NCBI GenBank assembly: GCA_016858145.1
Contig: JAEHOE010000010.1
Coordinates: forward strand, 744,001 to 808,000
Reading direction: 5' to 3'
Source of the DNA: Edaphochlamys debaryana
Lineage: Eukaryota > Chlorophyta > Chlorophyceae > Chlamydomonadales
Length of the DNA: 64,000 nucleotides
Position numbers and translations under genes: made by a program. The notes beneath the pieces are model-generated. The model did not search any database. It was not told where the DNA came from and was given only the letters and a program-made list of their open reading frames with translations. This document shows, piece after piece, positions 42,960-50,766 of this stretch; position 1 is the stretch's first letter; every line of letters begins with the position of its first letter.

Positions 42960-43598
42960 ATGCGGATCATCCTAGTGGACTTGCATACAGGCTTGGCCGA
43001 GGCTGCCGCCCAGGTTGGGTGGCCTGGGGAGGTGCTGGCGCGCACCAACCTGGCGGACGTGCAGCTGGCTTACACGCCCGGCAGCGCGGTGGTGTCGCCC
43101 GCCAACTCCTTTGGCTTCATGGACGGCGGCGTCGACCTCGTCATCTCGCGCATCATGTACCCGGGAGTGCAGACCGTGATCCGCGACATGATTGCAGACG
43201 GGCCGCACCGCACTCACCTCAGGCGCCCCTACCTGCCTATTGGCGACGCGCTGTCCGTGCCCGTGCCCGGCAAGCCGGGTGTGCTCATGATTGCTGCGCC
43301 AACCATGTGGCTGCCACAGGACGTCCAAACGACGCACAATGCGTACCATGCAACGTACGCAGCACTGGCTGCTGCAAGCGCCGCGGGCACGGAGACCCTC
43401 ATCTTTCCGGGCATGTGCACGGGGTACGGCAAGATGAGCCCTGCGCATGCCGTGTCACAGATGGCAGACGCCATTCACGACTGGCGCGCGGGCAGGAGCG
43501 CTCGCTGGGATGCGCCTACCATTGTTGCCGAGCAGCCCAACGTGTACATGAACATCGAGTTCAGTAGCTTGGCAGACTTTCGGGAATCAAAGCACTGA
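42960..43598 (+). CDS. Macro-domain protein (ADP-ribose binding or hydrolysing)
   Basis: The 212-residue protein starts at ATG 42960 (MRIILVDLHTG); the longer frame to 42933 begins with GTG and is less likely. VVSPANSFGFMDGGVDLVIS is the macro-domain N-A-N/S type loop with the Gly-Gly-Val-Asp that contacts ADP-ribose, and FPGMCTGYGKMSPAHAVSQM is the second phosphate-binding loop. Macro domains read or remove ADP-ribose; in viruses they often counter host ADP-ribosylation or process ADP-ribose 1''-phosphate. It stands alone, with the Fanzor fragment downstream on the other strand. Confidence 0.8.
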   Translation: MRIILVDLHTGLAEAAAQVGWPGEVLARTNLADVQLAYTPGSAVVSPANSFGFMDGGVDLVISRIMYPGVQTVIRDMIADGPHRTHLRRPYLPIGDALSVPVPGKPGVLMIAAPTMWLPQDVQTTHNAYHATYAALAAASAAGTETLIFPGMCTGYGKMSPAHAVSQMADAIHDWRAGRSARWDAPTIVAEQPNVYMNIEFSSLADFRESKH

Positions 43599-43770
43599 GA
43601 TAAAAGAGTTCTTGGCGTCTTCAAGGGACCATGGTCATGCTTTCTAGAGTCTGATTTGACTCAAGGAAACATGTTCATGGTTCCAAGAATCTGCCAGGTT
43701 CTAGGAAAAACAAGCAGATGAAATCTAGCGGGCGATCATGATTGGTGTACAGCAGACTGCGGCCCAGCTG

Positions 43771-43953
43771 ATACACCTAGGTTAAGTCGAGAATGGAAAC
43801 CGAGTCTCCATGCACCGACCGCTCCTGGCAGTTCTCGCAAGTGGGGGCAAGCCACCTATGTGCGACGACGCCGTCCCGATGAAGCAGTCTGCTTCTGTTG
43901 AGGCGCCCGATCCGGGCGCCGTAGGTACTCGGGCCTTGGCAGGCCTCGCAGCT
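43771..43953 (-). ncRNA. Fanzor element right end, copy 1: candidate guide-RNA scaffold
   Basis: These 183 bp match 55395-55577 almost base for base, beginning at ATACACCTAGG. Two hairpins lie side by side: GAAGCAGTCTGCTTC (43881-43895) and GGCGCCCGATCCGGGCGCC (43902-43920). In TnpB and Fanzor families the right end following the nuclease ORF is transcribed as the guide RNA (omega RNA/fRNA), with the guide taken from the flank. The ORF of the adjacent Fanzor fragment overlaps it, as in known systems. Transcription is not shown here. Confidence 0.5.
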
Positions 43954-44389
43954 CCGCTTGCAACAACAGCAGAATGTTCCGGGCGGCATTGACGTCGCGG
44001 TTCCTCCGCTTGCCGGCTGTTCCAGTGCCACAGTTGACACACAGTCGGTACCGAAGGCTCCCTTTCCCGTCTGGCCTCTTGGTGGGCGCAGCCACCGTCT
44101 CCTTCCCACACCTACAGCAGCACTTTGTGGTGAGGTACTCGTCAATGTCACGCTGCTTTACCAGCTCCCGGATGCCATGCATCCGGATCACCTTGCGCAG
44201 CGCAGCGTCCACACCCTCCGTCGGTACGGAGATCTCTCCTCGCCCCCCACTCGCAAACTTAGCGTCTCCCATCCCCAACACCACCTGCCTCTTCTCCTCT
44301 ATGGCCGGCTTCACCAGCTTCTTTACGCCCCGTTCCAGGAACGCGTATCGCGGGCGATGGCATGAAACTAGCCGGTCGCGCGTTTGCAC
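43856..44389 (-). pseudogene. Fanzor (eukaryotic TnpB-like RNA-guided nuclease), C-terminal fragment
   Basis: The frame has no ATG near its start (first codon GTG) and lacks the N-terminal and RuvC-I parts, so it is 5'-truncated. QVVLGMGDAKFASGGRGE resembles the RuvC-II neighbourhood of Fanzor proteins, DEYLTTKCCCRCG and YRLCVNCG form the four-Cys zinc ribbon, and NRDVNAARNILLLLQ is the RuvC-III motif with its catalytic Asp. Family members are RNA-guided DNA nucleases carried by transposons of eukaryotes and giant viruses. This copy should be inactive because the first catalytic Asp is missing. Its right end is shared with three other sites in the window. Confidence 0.8.
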
Positions 44390-44514
44390 TCGGGCGCTTG
44401 TGAACTACACCGTCTAGTGCGCCCACTTGGTAGCTAGACTTCGCCTCGTTTTTCTCACTGCTGTCTGCAAGAGAGGTCTTTCGCAAGAGAGCAAAGATCA
44501 GAGCAAGCACACAC

Positions 44515-45174
44515 ATGGGGGGCTTGCAAACCGACACGCTCGTCGTGACTGCGGCGCTTTTGGTCGCCGTGTTGGCCGTGATCCTCATGTACTCCCAGCA
44601 GCGCCGTGTCGCCGCCCATGAGCACTTTGCCACGCTACGGCCCGAGGTGGCACTCATGGAAAAGATCATTGCGCAGCCCATCCCCGACCAGATCCGGTTC
44701 CAGGCCGGCCAGGCTTTGAGCGCTGTCAAGCTGACCCGCACAAAGGCCCTGGAAGCACGCGAGCTCTCTGACAGGATCGCTGACGCCAAGATGAAGGCGG
44801 AGCCACGGAGCATCGCCGATGCCGCCGAGGGCGTCGCCAACCAGGCGCAAGCCAGCGCCCAAGGCGCCCAGGCGCTGGCGGGCCTGTTTACAGACGCGCG
44901 GCAGCGGTACGCTCGCGCCAAGGAGGCGTGCACGCTCGCCATGGCCAGCGGTGCTGCCGCGGATGCTGCAGAACTAGCATTCGCCCTGCCCGGTGTCACG
45001 CTGCGCCGCTGTTCTTTACTTGGGGCCAGGCAACTTTCCTGTATTTTTCAGCAAGTTCTTGGGTATAATCAACAAGGTAGTCGTACATCAACCGCGTATA
45101 GTTCCCATGAAATTTCATGTAGTCGACTAAGCTTAACTTCTTTTTTTCTTCACCTTCGCCTGAATCCTTCATGA
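44515..45174 (+). CDS. Membrane-anchored protein with Ala-rich helical region, unknown function
   Basis: The 219-residue product starts with a predicted membrane helix (TLVVTAALLVAVLAVILMYS) at about residues 8-27 followed by basic QQRR, so the rest is likely cytosolic or intravirion. Residues about 45-155 are Ala-, Gln- and Arg-rich and likely helical or coiled coil (EGVANQAQASAQGAQALAGL). After about residue 160 the composition changes (Ser/Cys-rich), and this part overlaps the antisense 3' end of the hydrolase gene by 179 bp; the native stop may have been lost. I do not recognise a family. Confidence 0.6.
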   Translation: MGGLQTDTLVVTAALLVAVLAVILMYSQQRRVAAHEHFATLRPEVALMEKIIAQPIPDQIRFQAGQALSAVKLTRTKALEARELSDRIADAKMKAEPRSIADAAEGVANQAQASAQGAQALAGLFTDARQRYARAKEACTLAMASGAAADAAELAFALPGVTLRRCSLLGARQLSCIFQQVLGYNQQGSRTSTAYSSHEISCSRLSLTSFFLHLRLNPS

Positions 45175-45817
45175 GCCAGGACAGCAACCAGCCTGGCTGT
45201 ACAGTGGGTGGGTCGTGCGTGTGCCACACAATGTCGTGAGACAACTTTGGCTTTGCGCCGTTCAGCCTCTGAGCAATAACATCATTGGTGTACAGCACAT
45301 GCCGCGCGTCCTGTAATGCGCGGTTGACGTTTTTGTCTGGGATGTACCAACTGCCAAACGTCGCAAGGCGGAGGCGCTTCGCAATGCCATGATCACTTTC
45401 AAGCAGCGCCTCAGCTACTGCAGACGCGACTAACCCGCCGTACGAGTGCCCTACCAACAGCACTGTGGAAGATTCACTCAAATCCTTCTTCACAAGTTCT
45501 ACAAACTCTGAAAGGGAAGGGAGCTGTGCTTGAGAGTCCTTTCGGATGAATTTGCTGATGGCACCCTCCTTTACACAATGGACGTTCACGGATGTGCCCT
45601 TTAGCTTTCCTGAGCGTTCTGACCCCAAGTAGTTCCGAAAAAGGTTACCCACACTCTTGACGTAGTCATCATCGTCGCCGCAGCGGAGTTTCCATAGGAA
45701 CACGTGGACAATTGCGCGAGGCGCAGGCTTGACTATGGTGAGGGCAGTAACGCTACTGGGGCTGCCTGCTCGCTGCCCGCTACCCTTGGAATCAAGGTAG
45801 AAGCGGAGGGATGCCAT
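44996..45817 (-). CDS. Lipase-like alpha/beta hydrolase
   Basis: ATG 45817 gives 273 residues; the frame extends to a GTG at 45871 but that region contains a TATAAAAG box. TVLLVGHSYGGLVASAVAEA carries the GxSxG nucleophile elbow. RLRLATFGSWYIPDKNV and LYTNDVIAQRLNGAKPK align with LRFATLGSIYVPKPDLV and FVHDVALKCNKLSAPKL in the fusion gene at 41119-42777, and both share a histidine region near the end (MKFHGNYTRLMYDYLV here, DIHNSYEPLVQLV there). The two are paralogues, this one lacking the adaptor, Pro-rich and polyQ parts. Likely substrates are lipid esters, but this is inference. Confidence 0.75.
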   Translation of the reverse strand: MASLRFYLDSKGSGQRAGSPSSVTALTIVKPAPRAIVHVFLWKLRCGDDDDYVKSVGNLFRNYLGSERSGKLKGTSVNVHCVKEGAISKFIRKDSQAQLPSLSEFVELVKKDLSESSTVLLVGHSYGGLVASAVAEALLESDHGIAKRLRLATFGSWYIPDKNVNRALQDARHVLYTNDVIAQRLNGAKPKLSHDIVWHTHDPPTVQPGWLLSWLMKDSGEGEEKKKLSLVDYMKFHGNYTRLMYDYLVDYTQELAEKYRKVAWPQVKNSGAA

Positions 45818-45850
45818 CCGTCGGCTTTTATACGGTAGCGCAAGAATTTT
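45818..45850 (-). promoter_or_regulatory. TATA-like box upstream of the hydrolase gene
   Basis: TATAAAAG reads on the minus strand about a dozen bases ahead of ATG 45817, preceded by an A/T run (AAAAAAATTCTTG). In this GC-rich region such an A/T patch is conspicuous and may be a viral promoter. Confidence 0.4.
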
Positions 45851-45906
45851 TTTATCGATGTCAATAGGCACTTACAGATCCTTTCATCCAGACGGTGGGA
45901 CACCTC

Positions 45907-45973
45907 CGAGAACTGCCAGGAGCGGTCGGTGCATGGAGACTCGGTTTCCATTCTCGACTTAACCTAGGTGTAT
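45907..45973 (+). repeat. Fanzor right-end solo copy 2a
   Basis: 67 bp matching the terminal part of the 183-bp right end, in the opposite orientation (ends AACCTAGGTGTAT). The paired hairpins are absent. Confidence 0.8.
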
Positions 45974-45998
45974 CTGGTGATAAAGGCAGCGCACGCAC

Positions 45999-46100
45999 GG
46001 CGTCGTCGCACATAGGTGGCTTGCCCCCACTTGCGAGAACTGCCAGGAGCGGTCGGTGCATGGAGACTCGGTTTCCATTCTCGACTTAACCTAGGTGTAT
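45999..46100 (+). repeat. Fanzor right-end solo copy 2b
   Basis: 102 bp matching the terminal part of the right end, longer than copy 2a by the block starting GGCGTCGTCGCACATAGG. The two solo ends lie head-to-tail, 25 bp apart, between the hydrolase and the asparagine synthetase gene. Confidence 0.8.
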
Positions 46101-46117
46101 TGTACCTGGTGTAGCTG

Positions 46118-47842
46118 TCACAGTACATGAGCCTGTAAAGGGTGCATGTCAAGCCCGTTGTCTTGTCTAGCGTGTCTGGCGCGTCCACGACGGTGCTTCA
46201 ACTCATCCGACATGCCCAGGATGCCCTGCACAGTGCCCTGCGACTTGCCACACCAGGCCGGCAGCTCGCGCCTGACCACCAGGTGCCGAAGGCCAGGGTA
46301 GGTCTTGTCAAACCACTGCTGGTACACCCACGCCTCGTACGCCTCTTTGGTCTCCAGGGCGCCTGCGTGTGGCACGTGAGTGGGTGTCCAGTGGCTGAGC
46401 AGCGCGGGCACGTACGAGTACCCGCACCCGTCGCTGAAGCGCTCCTTGCCCCGGTCCAGGATGCGCGTCCTCCCCAGCTCCGGCAGGTGCCGGAAGGCGT
46501 CGCGCAGCAGCGCCTTCTCGATCCTGTTGCAGGGCATCTTGTGGGACGCGTCCATGCTCAACACCTCGCGTACTAAGTCCCTGTCCAGGAAGGGCATGCG
46601 GACCTCCAGGCCGTGCGCGTTGAAGCAGCGGTCCGCGCGCAGCCCGTCAAACATGTGGATGTTGCGGATGAGGCGCCGCGACTCTGCATTGGCCAGCTGG
46701 CCGTCCGTGGACCGAAGGAACAGGTTGTAGCCCATGAAGAGCTCGTCCGCTCCCTCGCCCGACAGGATGACCGTGCAGTCGGTGTGCTCTCGGATGTACT
46801 TGGCCAGCAGGTACATGGGCACGGACGCGCGGATGGTGTTGGGGTCGTACGACTCGATCTGGCGAGCCACTTTGTAGATGCAGCTGCGCACGTCGTCAAA
46901 GCTGAACCGGACACGCGTGTGGCTGACACCAAACTCCCTGGCCAGGAGGCTGGCATAGAATGCGTCCTCGCTGCTGCCCTCGCCGTACTCCATCGAGAAG
47001 ACATGCACCTTGCTCCTGTCCTCCAGCAGCTCACACGCCAGCGCCAGCACGATGGACGAGTCGATGCCCCCGCTGCACAGGAAGCCCACGGGCCGGTCGC
47101 TGTTGCCCACGCGCTTCTCCACGGCGCCCCTGACCAGCGAGCGCACACGGGCCACGGCCTCGGCGTACGACTGGGCCACGGGCTCGCTGCACGGCGGCTG
47201 GGCCACGGGCTCGCTGCACGGCGGCTGGGCCGCGGCCTCGCTGCACCCGTACACGTCGGTGTAAGAGTGAAATGCGCCCGTGCGTTCATCAAACACATGC
47301 CCTGGGGGAAAGACCTTGATGGTCTGCACGCCAGGGATCCTCTGTAGTGCTTTGGCCTCACTGCCGGCGCACGTGACGCGGTCGCGCTCATCCAGCCCGT
47401 AGAACAGGGGGCGGACCCCCACCGGGTCCCGTGCAATGCGCACGCCACCGTCACGGTCGAGCAGCACGAACGCAAAGTCGCCGTCCAGCGCGCGGCACAG
47501 GTCTGCGAGCGTCTCAAAGCGGTCAAGGGCTTTGAGGATGATGTCCACGTCTGTGCGCAGGCCGCTCACCCGCGTATGCTGCTGCGCCAGCTGCTGGTAG
47601 TTGTAAACCTGGCCATTGCAAATGAGAGTGTGCCCCGCGTACTCGAGCGGCTGGTTACCTACGGGGTCTAGGTTTGTGATGGCCAGGCGGTGGGTGCCCA
47701 TGAAGTGGACACTGGCCTCCGGGGCCCCAAGAACGATCTTGACCCCAGTATGATCAGGGCCACGATGCTTGATGGTGTCAAATGCCGCCTGGACAGCCGG
47801 TAGGCTTGGCTCAGTCGTCTGGGCCCATAGGATGCCACACAT
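46118..47842 (-). CDS. asnB: Asparagine synthetase (glutamine-hydrolysing)
   Basis: The enzyme makes asparagine from aspartate, glutamine and ATP. ATG 47842 gives MCGILWAQTT, where Cys2 becomes the N-terminal nucleophile of the glutaminase (Ntn) domain; the 574 residues fit the family. Glutaminase motifs are HRGPDHTG, HRLAITNLDPVGNQPL and CNGQVYNY. The synthetase domain has the PP-loop CSGGIDSS (about residue 251) and SGEGADELFMGY. Between the domains is an unusual CSEPVAQPP tandem repeat encoded by 30-bp units at 47158-47250. The upstream frame is open to 48100 and overlaps the preceding gene, so a frameshift or fusion is possible. Giant viruses of algae occasionally carry this enzyme, presumably to supply amino acids during infection. 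Confidence 0.9.
   Translation of the reverse strand: MCGILWAQTTEPSLPAVQAAFDTIKHRGPDHTGVKIVLGAPEASVHFMGTHRLAITNLDPVGNQPLEYAGHTLICNGQVYNYQQLAQQHTRVSGLRTDVDIILKALDRFETLADLCRALDGDFAFVLLDRDGGVRIARDPVGVRPLFYGLDERDRVTCAGSEAKALQRIPGVQTIKVFPPGHVFDERTGAFHSYTDVYGCSEAAAQPPCSEPVAQPPCSEPVAQSYAEAVARVRSLVRGAVEKRVGNSDRPVGFLCSGGIDSSIVLALACELLEDRSKVHVFSMEYGEGSSEDAFYASLLAREFGVSHTRVRFSFDDVRSCIYKVARQIESYDPNTIRASVPMYLLAKYIREHTDCTVILSGEGADELFMGYNLFLRSTDGQLANAESRRLIRNIHMFDGLRADRCFNAHGLEVRMPFLDRDLVREVLSMDASHKMPCNRIEKALLRDAFRHLPELGRTRILDRGKERFSDGCGYSYVPALLSHWTPTHVPHAGALETKEAYEAWVYQQWFDKTYPGLRHLVVRRELPAWCGKSQGTVQGILGMSDELKHRRGRARHARQDNGLDMHPLQAHVL
47158..47250. repeat. 30-bp coding tandem repeat in asparagine synthetase
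   Basis: About three units of GGGCCACGGGCTCGCTGCAC plus GGCGGCT encode the SEPVAQPPC repeat between glutaminase and synthetase domains on the minus strand. The third unit has changed (GCGGCC for ACGGGC). Confidence 0.85.
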
Positions 47843-48468
47843 CTTGCTGCAGGTCGGGCTGGCGCTGGCTGGGCCCGGCCGTTGAATGCCCCAGTCGCAG
47901 TACTGGCCCGGGAGTGTGGCCACCCAGGGCCGCACTTCTTCTCCGCCTGGGCGCTCGAGACTTGGTTGCGCACCACATCGCCCGACACGAGGATGCCGCA
48001 CTCGCGGTCGTCCTGTCCCGTCCAGCACACGCCCCGCTGCAGCTTGTTGCGGCGGTGCGTGGACACGGGGTCCCACACGCCGTGCATCTTGGACGCGCAC
48101 TGCTCCTTGTTCCGCACGTCCGTGTAGTAGCGCTTGGCCTTGTCCATGCCGCTGCGCACTATGGCGGCTCCCTTGCAGAACTTGATGTTACGAGGCGGCT
48201 CCTTGTAAAAGGGGTTGTCAGACAGGAACTTCTGGTACGGGTCCTTGATGTCTGCGCCCTTCTTGCGCTGCTCCTCCTCGTAGCGCCGCATGTACTTGGA
48301 CTTGGGGTTGTACTTCTCAAAGGGGTCGACGGGGGTATGGTATACCTCCTTGTTACCCAGCAGACCGCACTGCTTGTCGCGGCGGTCGAGCTCGGACTGC
48401 AGCTGGTCGTACCATGGCTTCCTCTGGTTGCCCCCAAACGACGTGAAGCCGCTGTCTGAAGGCGCCAT
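47843..48468 (-). CDS. Uncharacterised Cys-rich viral protein (possible frameshift near its 3' end)
   Basis: ATG 48468 opens MAPSDSGFTSFGGNQRKPWY and continues with KYMRRYEEEQRKKGADIKD, then a Cys-containing part (CKGAAIVRSG, QCASKMHGVWDPVSTHRRNK, GVCWTGQDDREC). The N-terminal 180 residues look like a real basic structural or virion protein, but the frame then runs 174 bp into the asparagine synthetase gene. In the neighbouring frame the region just ahead of the asnB ATG reads CGPW-like then VATLPGQYCDWGIQRPG, which looks more natural, so an indel near 47930 is likely; the protein may end at the asnB start or be fused to it. I do not recognise a family. Confidence 0.55.
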
Positions 48469-48648
48469 CACCAAACCGCGTTTCTCTTAGCAAGAGGCGA
48501 GAAAATCCGCAAAAACTGAGGTGCACCTAGCCCGCCCCGCCTCCACCACTCACAAGCAGTGGCATAAGACGTACGCGCACTACTCTCCTCTGTACCTGTG
48601 CCGGCATCATCCTCGCAACATAAGACGATAAGACGAACATCTCTCACA
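48469..48648. promoter_or_regulatory. Divergent promoter interval between the Cys-rich protein and the helicase
   Basis: 180 bp separate the divergent ATG codons. The helicase side has the repeated word AAGACGATAAGACGAACAT (48622-48640) shortly before its ATG, in an otherwise GC-rich context. Confidence 0.4.
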
Positions 48649-50682
48649 ATGGACGCCCTGCTCCAGCCGCTCAACGATCGACAGAAGGGGGTGGTCACGT
48701 ACAGGGGAGAGGCACCGCTCCTCGTGATTGCCGCGGCGGGGACGGGCAAGACCCAGTCGCTGACCTCGCGGGTGGCCTCGTTCATCGTCGAGGGCGTCGA
48801 CCCCACGCGTATCCTGGCACTCACCTTCACCAACAAGGCTGCTAGGGAGATGCGAGACCGCGCCGAGCGCCTCAGCCACACCCCGGCAGACCGCATGTCC
48901 ATTGGCACCTACCACAGCGTGTGTGCGCGCCTGCTCCGCACCCATGCCGACAAGCTGCCCCAAATAGGCCTCGCCGGACTCACCGCCGGGTTTCACATCC
49001 TTGACAACAACGCATCGGTGCGCCTGGTCAAGGACTGCCTGTATCGCACAGGGTACCGCGAGAACAGCCATGTGCGCGCACCCGATGTGTACGCCATCCT
49101 CAACGCCTGGCGAAACGCTGGCATCGACATGGAGGAGGCTGCGGCCGCCTCCGCCGCCAGCACCTCCGCGCCAGCGCCACCAGGCTGCACGCCCTCTCGC
49201 CTGGCGGTCGACGCCGCGCGCACCCTGTACCGCGTCTTCCGACAGGCGTGCATCCAGCGCAACGCCATTGACTTTGGCGACCTCATCATGTATACGCTGC
49301 GGCTGCTCAGGAGCTGCGCCGATGTCCGTGCGGCCTGCCAGAGCCGCTGGACGCATGTGTTTGTGGATGAGTTCCAGGACACCAACGACTCGCAGCTGCA
49401 GCTGCTCAAGCTGCTGTACGTGCCGGCCAAGACCCGGCTGATGGTGGTCGGGGATGACTGCCAGGCCATCCACGGCTGGCGCGGGGCGGTGATTGGCAAC
49501 ATCCTCCAGTTTGAGCGCCACTTCCCGGGCGCGCAGGTCATGCTGCTCGAGGACAACTACAGGTCCGTGTCCACCATCCTGGACGCCGCAAACAGGCTGA
49601 TTGCATGCAACGCCCACCAGCGCAAAAAGGTGCTTCGCGCCACGCGACCAACGGCCGATGGGGCCGGCGCGCCCATCCAGCTCGAAAGCCATGAGACCCC
49701 CGAAAGCGAAGCCGCCGCTGTCGCAGCCCACATCAGCAGCGCCATGCAATCCGGCGTTGACCCTGGCCAGTTTGCCATCCTGTACCGCATCAACGCGCAG
49801 AGTCAGCCGCTGGAGGAGGCGCTGCGCGCGGCGGGCGTGCCGTACTGCCTGCGCGGTGCCATGTCATTCTACCAGCGCGCCGAGGTCAAGGACGTGCTGG
49901 CGTACCTGCGCATTCTCTACGCGCCACACGACTGCGATGCAGACTTTAAGCGCGTCGCAAACACGCCGCCGCGAGGCATCGGGCCAAAGCTGCTGCAGGA
50001 TGTCCTGGAGCGGGCTGCCAAACGCAACGAGAGCTGCCTAGCAGCGGCCCAGACCTTTGTCACTGCTGTGGAGGACCAGGTCGCGCGCAAGAAAAAGGCG
50101 GCTGAGGCCGGGGGGGCGGGCAGCACTGGGGGGCGCCGCTTTGCAGGCATGCGAGCACTGCTCGAGGTGCTTGGCGAGCTGCGGCCGCAGGCACAAGCGC
50201 CCGTGGGTGATGGTGGGCGCCTGACCCTGGCCGCCACTGCCGAGGCCCTGCTGGAGCGCACGGGCTACCTACGGTGGATCGGGGAGCAACAGGATGGCGC
50301 TGACAAGGTGCTCAACGTGCAGCAGCTCATCGCCACCTTTGAGGGACTGGAGTACGACGACCTGCTCAACCGCGTGTTTGACGACGAGGACGAGCCCATC
50401 GCAGATGGCAGCTCTGGCATGAAGCGGGTGAGCCTGATGACGCTGCACGCGTCCAAGGGCCTCGAGTTCCCGCGTGTGTTCATCGTGGGCTTTGACAGCG
50501 CCATGCTCCCCTTCCACAAGTCGGTGCAAGAGGGGAGGTTGGAAGAGGAGCGGCGGCTGGCGTACGTGGGAGTCATGCGTGCACGCGATGAGCTGCACCT
50601 GTCGTACCCGCGGCGGCGGGCGGCGTACGGTGGGGCAGTGCAAACAGACGGGAGCATGTTCCTGCGAGAGCTCGGGCTGTAG
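48649..50682 (+). CDS. UvrD/Rep-like superfamily 1A DNA helicase
   Basis: ATG 48649 gives 677 residues, the size of bacterial Rep/UvrD/PcrA; an upstream GTG at 48598 is not needed. Helicase motifs in order: Q-motif LNDRQKGVV, Walker A AAAGTGKTQSL (residues about 28-38), TFTNKAAREMRDR (Ia), FVDEFQDTNDSQ (II, about 240), VVGDDCQAIHGWRGA (III), LEDNYRS (IV), TLHASKGLEFPRVFI (V, about 598) and EERRLAYVGVMRARDELHL (VI). SF1A helicases unwind DNA 3' to 5' in repair and replication restart. The protein resembles the bacterial type, so ultimate acquisition from bacteria is plausible. Its stop lies 84 bp from that of the convergent fibre gene. Confidence 0.92.
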   Translation: MDALLQPLNDRQKGVVTYRGEAPLLVIAAAGTGKTQSLTSRVASFIVEGVDPTRILALTFTNKAAREMRDRAERLSHTPADRMSIGTYHSVCARLLRTHADKLPQIGLAGLTAGFHILDNNASVRLVKDCLYRTGYRENSHVRAPDVYAILNAWRNAGIDMEEAAAASAASTSAPAPPGCTPSRLAVDAARTLYRVFRQACIQRNAIDFGDLIMYTLRLLRSCADVRAACQSRWTHVFVDEFQDTNDSQLQLLKLLYVPAKTRLMVVGDDCQAIHGWRGAVIGNILQFERHFPGAQVMLLEDNYRSVSTILDAANRLIACNAHQRKKVLRATRPTADGAGAPIQLESHETPESEAAAVAAHISSAMQSGVDPGQFAILYRINAQSQPLEEALRAAGVPYCLRGAMSFYQRAEVKDVLAYLRILYAPHDCDADFKRVANTPPRGIGPKLLQDVLERAAKRNESCLAAAQTFVTAVEDQVARKKKAAEAGGAGSTGGRRFAGMRALLEVLGELRPQAQAPVGDGGRLTLAATAEALLERTGYLRWIGEQQDGADKVLNVQQLIATFEGLEYDDLLNRVFDDEDEPIADGSSGMKRVSLMTLHASKGLEFPRVFIVGFDSAMLPFHKSVQEGRLEEERRLAYVGVMRARDELHLSYPRRRAAYGGAVQTDGSMFLRELGL

Positions 50683-50766
50683 AAGAGGGCATCTCCTCCA
50701 CAAAGTAAGAAATAAACGCTTCCCCCACCACCACCATTTGTTTTGATGACAAGGCCCGCTTGCGCT

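Noticed and set aside
44390..44514. N-terminal Fanzor half upstream of copy 1
   Set aside because: Only 125 bp separate the fragment from the next gene and no similarity to the N-terminal part at 55.6-56.4 kb is visible.
48607..49749. 380-codon minus-strand frame under the helicase gene
   Set aside because: Shadow of the UvrD-like gene; the sense strand has all helicase motifs in order.
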